Under the pieces are notes generated by a model. It was not told the origin of the DNA. It made no database searches and saw only the letters and a program-made list of their open reading frames with translations. Positions 6,682 to 7,798 of a DNA stretch of 7,798 nt are shown here, piece after piece. Numbering within the stretch: position 1 is the first letter of the stretch; each line of letters begins with the position of its first letter. Where the stretch lies: positions 1 through 7,798 of the forward strand of contig JAOZTO010000102.1 of assembly GCA_029942265.1 (NCBI GenBank), given 5' to 3'. Origin of the DNA: Desulfocapsa sp. Its GTDB lineage: Bacteria; Desulfobacterota; Desulfobulbia; Desulfobulbales; Desulfocapsaceae. A program made the position numbers and the translations under genes.

Positions 6682-6714
6682 ATTATTAAGTTTCACCCCT
6701 CAGAGGAAAAGAAG

Positions 6715-7143
6715 ATGACAACCTATCTTACTCCGGTCAATGAGATCGAAAAAAAATGGCACCATGTTAATGCCGAAGGTAAGATCCTCGGACGTTTAGC
6801 CACAGAAATAGCCTTACGTCTACGCGGAAAACACAAACCAACTTTTTCAACTTTTATTGACAATGGGGACTTTGTAGTTGTAACCAATGCTGATAAAATT
6901 CGTCTTACCGGTAGAAAATGGGATAACAAGAAATACTATCACCATTCTGGTTACATTGGTAGCATGAAAGAAACCACTGCCAAAGAATTACTGGTTAAAC
7001 ATCCCACTGACTTGCTTTTCAAAGCAGTTAAAGGAATGCTTCCAAAAAATACACTTGGACGTCAACAGCTTAAGAAATTAAAATTATATGCTGGTTCCGA
7101 CCATCCCCATGCAGCGCAGATGCCTGTAGAATTAGCGTTATAA
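6715..7143 (+). CDS. rplM: 50S ribosomal protein L13
   Basis: 142 residues, the normal bacterial L13 length. Typical segments are WHHVNAEGKILGRLAT near the N-terminus, RLRGKHKPTFS, GDFVVVTNADKIRLTGRKW, YYHHSGYIG, and AVKGMLPKNTLGR with LKLYAGSDHPHAAQ near the C-terminus. L13 is an early-assembling large-subunit protein that binds 23S rRNA. ATG is preceded by AGAGG 8 bases upstream. A TATTAT (6681-6686), which could be a -10 box, overlaps the end of the tRNA terminator but has no good -35, so an own promoter is uncertain. rpsI follows after 20 bases, the conserved rplM-rpsI operon order. Confidence 0.99.
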   Translation: MTTYLTPVNEIEKKWHHVNAEGKILGRLATEIALRLRGKHKPTFSTFIDNGDFVVVTNADKIRLTGRKWDNKKYYHHSGYIGSMKETTAKELLVKHPTDLLFKAVKGMLPKNTLGRQQLKKLKLYAGSDHPHAAQMPVELAL

Positions 7144-7163
7144 GATAACGGAGATATTGAATA

Positions 7164-7556
7164 ATGGCTCAAGAGCAATTTTACGCCACTGGCAAAAGAA
7201 AAAGTGCTGTTGCAAAAGTATGGCTTACCCCAGGAACGGGAAAAATTCTGGTGAACAAAATGACACCGGATGACTACTTTGGCAGAACATTTAAAACTCA
7301 TAAAATCGACAAACCGTTTAAGGTTACTGACACATTTGAAAATTATGATGTAATGGCTACCTTACTTGGCGGTGGAAAATCTGCCCAAGTAGATGCACTT
7401 ACTCACGGAATTTCCCGAGCACTCCTTGAAATCGATATTGAAAACAGAGCTACATTGAAAAAATCTGGCCTCCTTACTCGTGATCCACGAATGAAGGAAC
7501 GTAAAAAATACGGTCAGAAAGGTGCTCGCGCCAAGTTCCAATTCTCAAAACGTTAA
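7164..7556 (+). CDS. rpsI: 30S ribosomal protein S9
   Basis: 130 residues, the usual S9 size. The N-terminus has FYATGKRKSAVAKVWLTPG, the centre LLGGGKSAQVDALTHGISRAL, and the C-terminus LLTRDPRMKERKKYGQKGAR, ending in FQFSKR, the tail that reaches the ribosomal P site and contacts tRNA. A GGAG lies 10 bases before the ATG. Second gene of the rplM-rpsI operon; two terminators follow. Confidence 0.99.
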   Translation: MAQEQFYATGKRKSAVAKVWLTPGTGKILVNKMTPDDYFGRTFKTHKIDKPFKVTDTFENYDVMATLLGGGKSAQVDALTHGISRALLEIDIENRATLKKSGLLTRDPRMKERKKYGQKGARAKFQFSKR

Positions 7557-7608
7557 TCTGTACATTGCTTCTTGGTGTTCCAGTTTGTTCTTTTGGATCA
7601 ACACGCAT

Positions 7609-7635
7609 AAAGCAAAATTAATTGTTGCTTTTTTT
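7609..7635 (+). terminator. first intrinsic terminator after rpsI
   Basis: AAAGCAA (7609-7615) pairs with TTGCTTT (7625-7631) around a 9-base loop, running into a seven-T tract (7629-7635). It ends exactly where the next, stronger hairpin begins. Confidence 0.65.
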
Positions 7636-7671
7636 AAAGGGAATAACAGATAACTGTTATTCCCTTTTTTT
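7636..7671 (+). terminator. second, strong intrinsic terminator after rpsI
   Basis: Perfect 14-bp stem AAAGGGAATAACAG (7636-7649) with its complement (7654-7667), a 4-base ATAA loop and a seven-T tract (7665-7671). It directly follows the first terminator, giving a tandem stop for the ribosomal operon. Confidence 0.92.
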
Positions 7672-7675
7672 ATTA

Positions 7676-7695
7676 AGGAACGGGAATTAAATAAC
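7676..7695. repeat. left half of the REP-like element
   Basis: AGGAACGGG and, at the same offset, AAATAAC repeat the left arm and centre of the palindrome at 6368-6400, but the matching right arm (CCCCGTTCCT) is absent here and is replaced by CTGAACATATTT. It is a truncated or diverged copy, or the left end of a longer element running out of the window. Confidence 0.45.
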
Positions 7696-7719
7696 CTGAA
7701 CATATTTCTTTGAAATTTT

Positions 7720-7790
7720 TTCGTCAGCTATACTTAAAAAAGCTTTCCATACTACCTGTATGTAACGTTTTTTTAAGTATAGCTGGCGGA
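7720..7790. repeat. large imperfect hairpin at the window edge
   Basis: A 17-bp perfect inverted repeat, CAGCTATACTTAAAAAA (7725-7741) against its complement (7769-7785), extends outward by about five more pairs including G-T pairs (7720-7724 with 7786-7790) and inward by two (G7742-T7768, C7743-G7767). The middle carries its own CATAC/GTATG stem (7748-7752 with 7758-7762) and a 5-base loop. No coding region is seen from 7557 to the window end. It resembles a small palindromic mobile repeat or the hairpin end of an IS200-type element. Confidence 0.65.
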
Positions 7791-7798
7791 ACAAAGGG

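Noticed and set aside
6508..6696. 62-codon minus-strand frame across tRNA-Gly
   Set aside because: It is the antisense translation of a tRNA gene and its terminator (the familiar RDSNSRLQPW-type false protein).
1..7798. CRISPR array, phage, toxin-antitoxin or defence genes
   Set aside because: No regularly spaced direct repeats, integrase, transposase gene or defence domain is seen on either strand.

Overview
The window reads as a chromosomal stretch of a moderately A+T-rich Gram-negative bacterium. A lipoprotein with a lipobox, a PilJ-type chemotaxis receptor, a TtcA-like [4Fe-4S] tRNA thiolase and a DUF89 protein with a Cys-x-x-Cys start together suggest an anaerobic Desulfobacterota (deltaproteobacterial) lineage, perhaps close to Desulfobulbales. 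That placement is an inference from gene flavour, not from a search.

Left and centre (1-6352) lie wholly on the minus strand. In transcription order they hold hisB (imidazoleglycerol-phosphate dehydratase), an unrecognised lipoprotein, a methyl-accepting chemotaxis protein, a TtcA-like ATP-pyrophosphatase, a DUF89 phosphatase-like protein and asnS (asparaginyl-tRNA synthetase). The TtcA-like and DUF89 genes overlap by 4 bases and are translationally coupled; asnS follows after a gap that holds a hairpin. Two hairpins separate the receptor gene from the ttcA-like gene. Four minus-strand genes appear to start with GTG.

Right side (6500-7680) is on the plus strand: a strong promoter, tRNA-Gly(GCC) with encoded CCA, an intrinsic terminator, then rplM-rpsI (ribosomal proteins L13 and S9) ending in two back-to-back intrinsic terminators. 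The divergent gap between hisB and the tRNA carries promoters for both directions and a GC-rich palindrome that looks like a REP-type repeat. A related left half of that palindrome sits just after the rpsI terminators, followed at the window edge by a roughly 70-base near-complete hairpin.

Most of the window is ordinary housekeeping and translation-related content. The unexplained signal is in the gaps: the REP-like palindrome with its half copy, the large edge hairpin, and a hairpin before asnS that has next to it a 10-mer (TCAGCTATAC) also found in the arm of the edge hairpin. These suggest a family of small palindromic repeats, but no new multi-gene system is visible.
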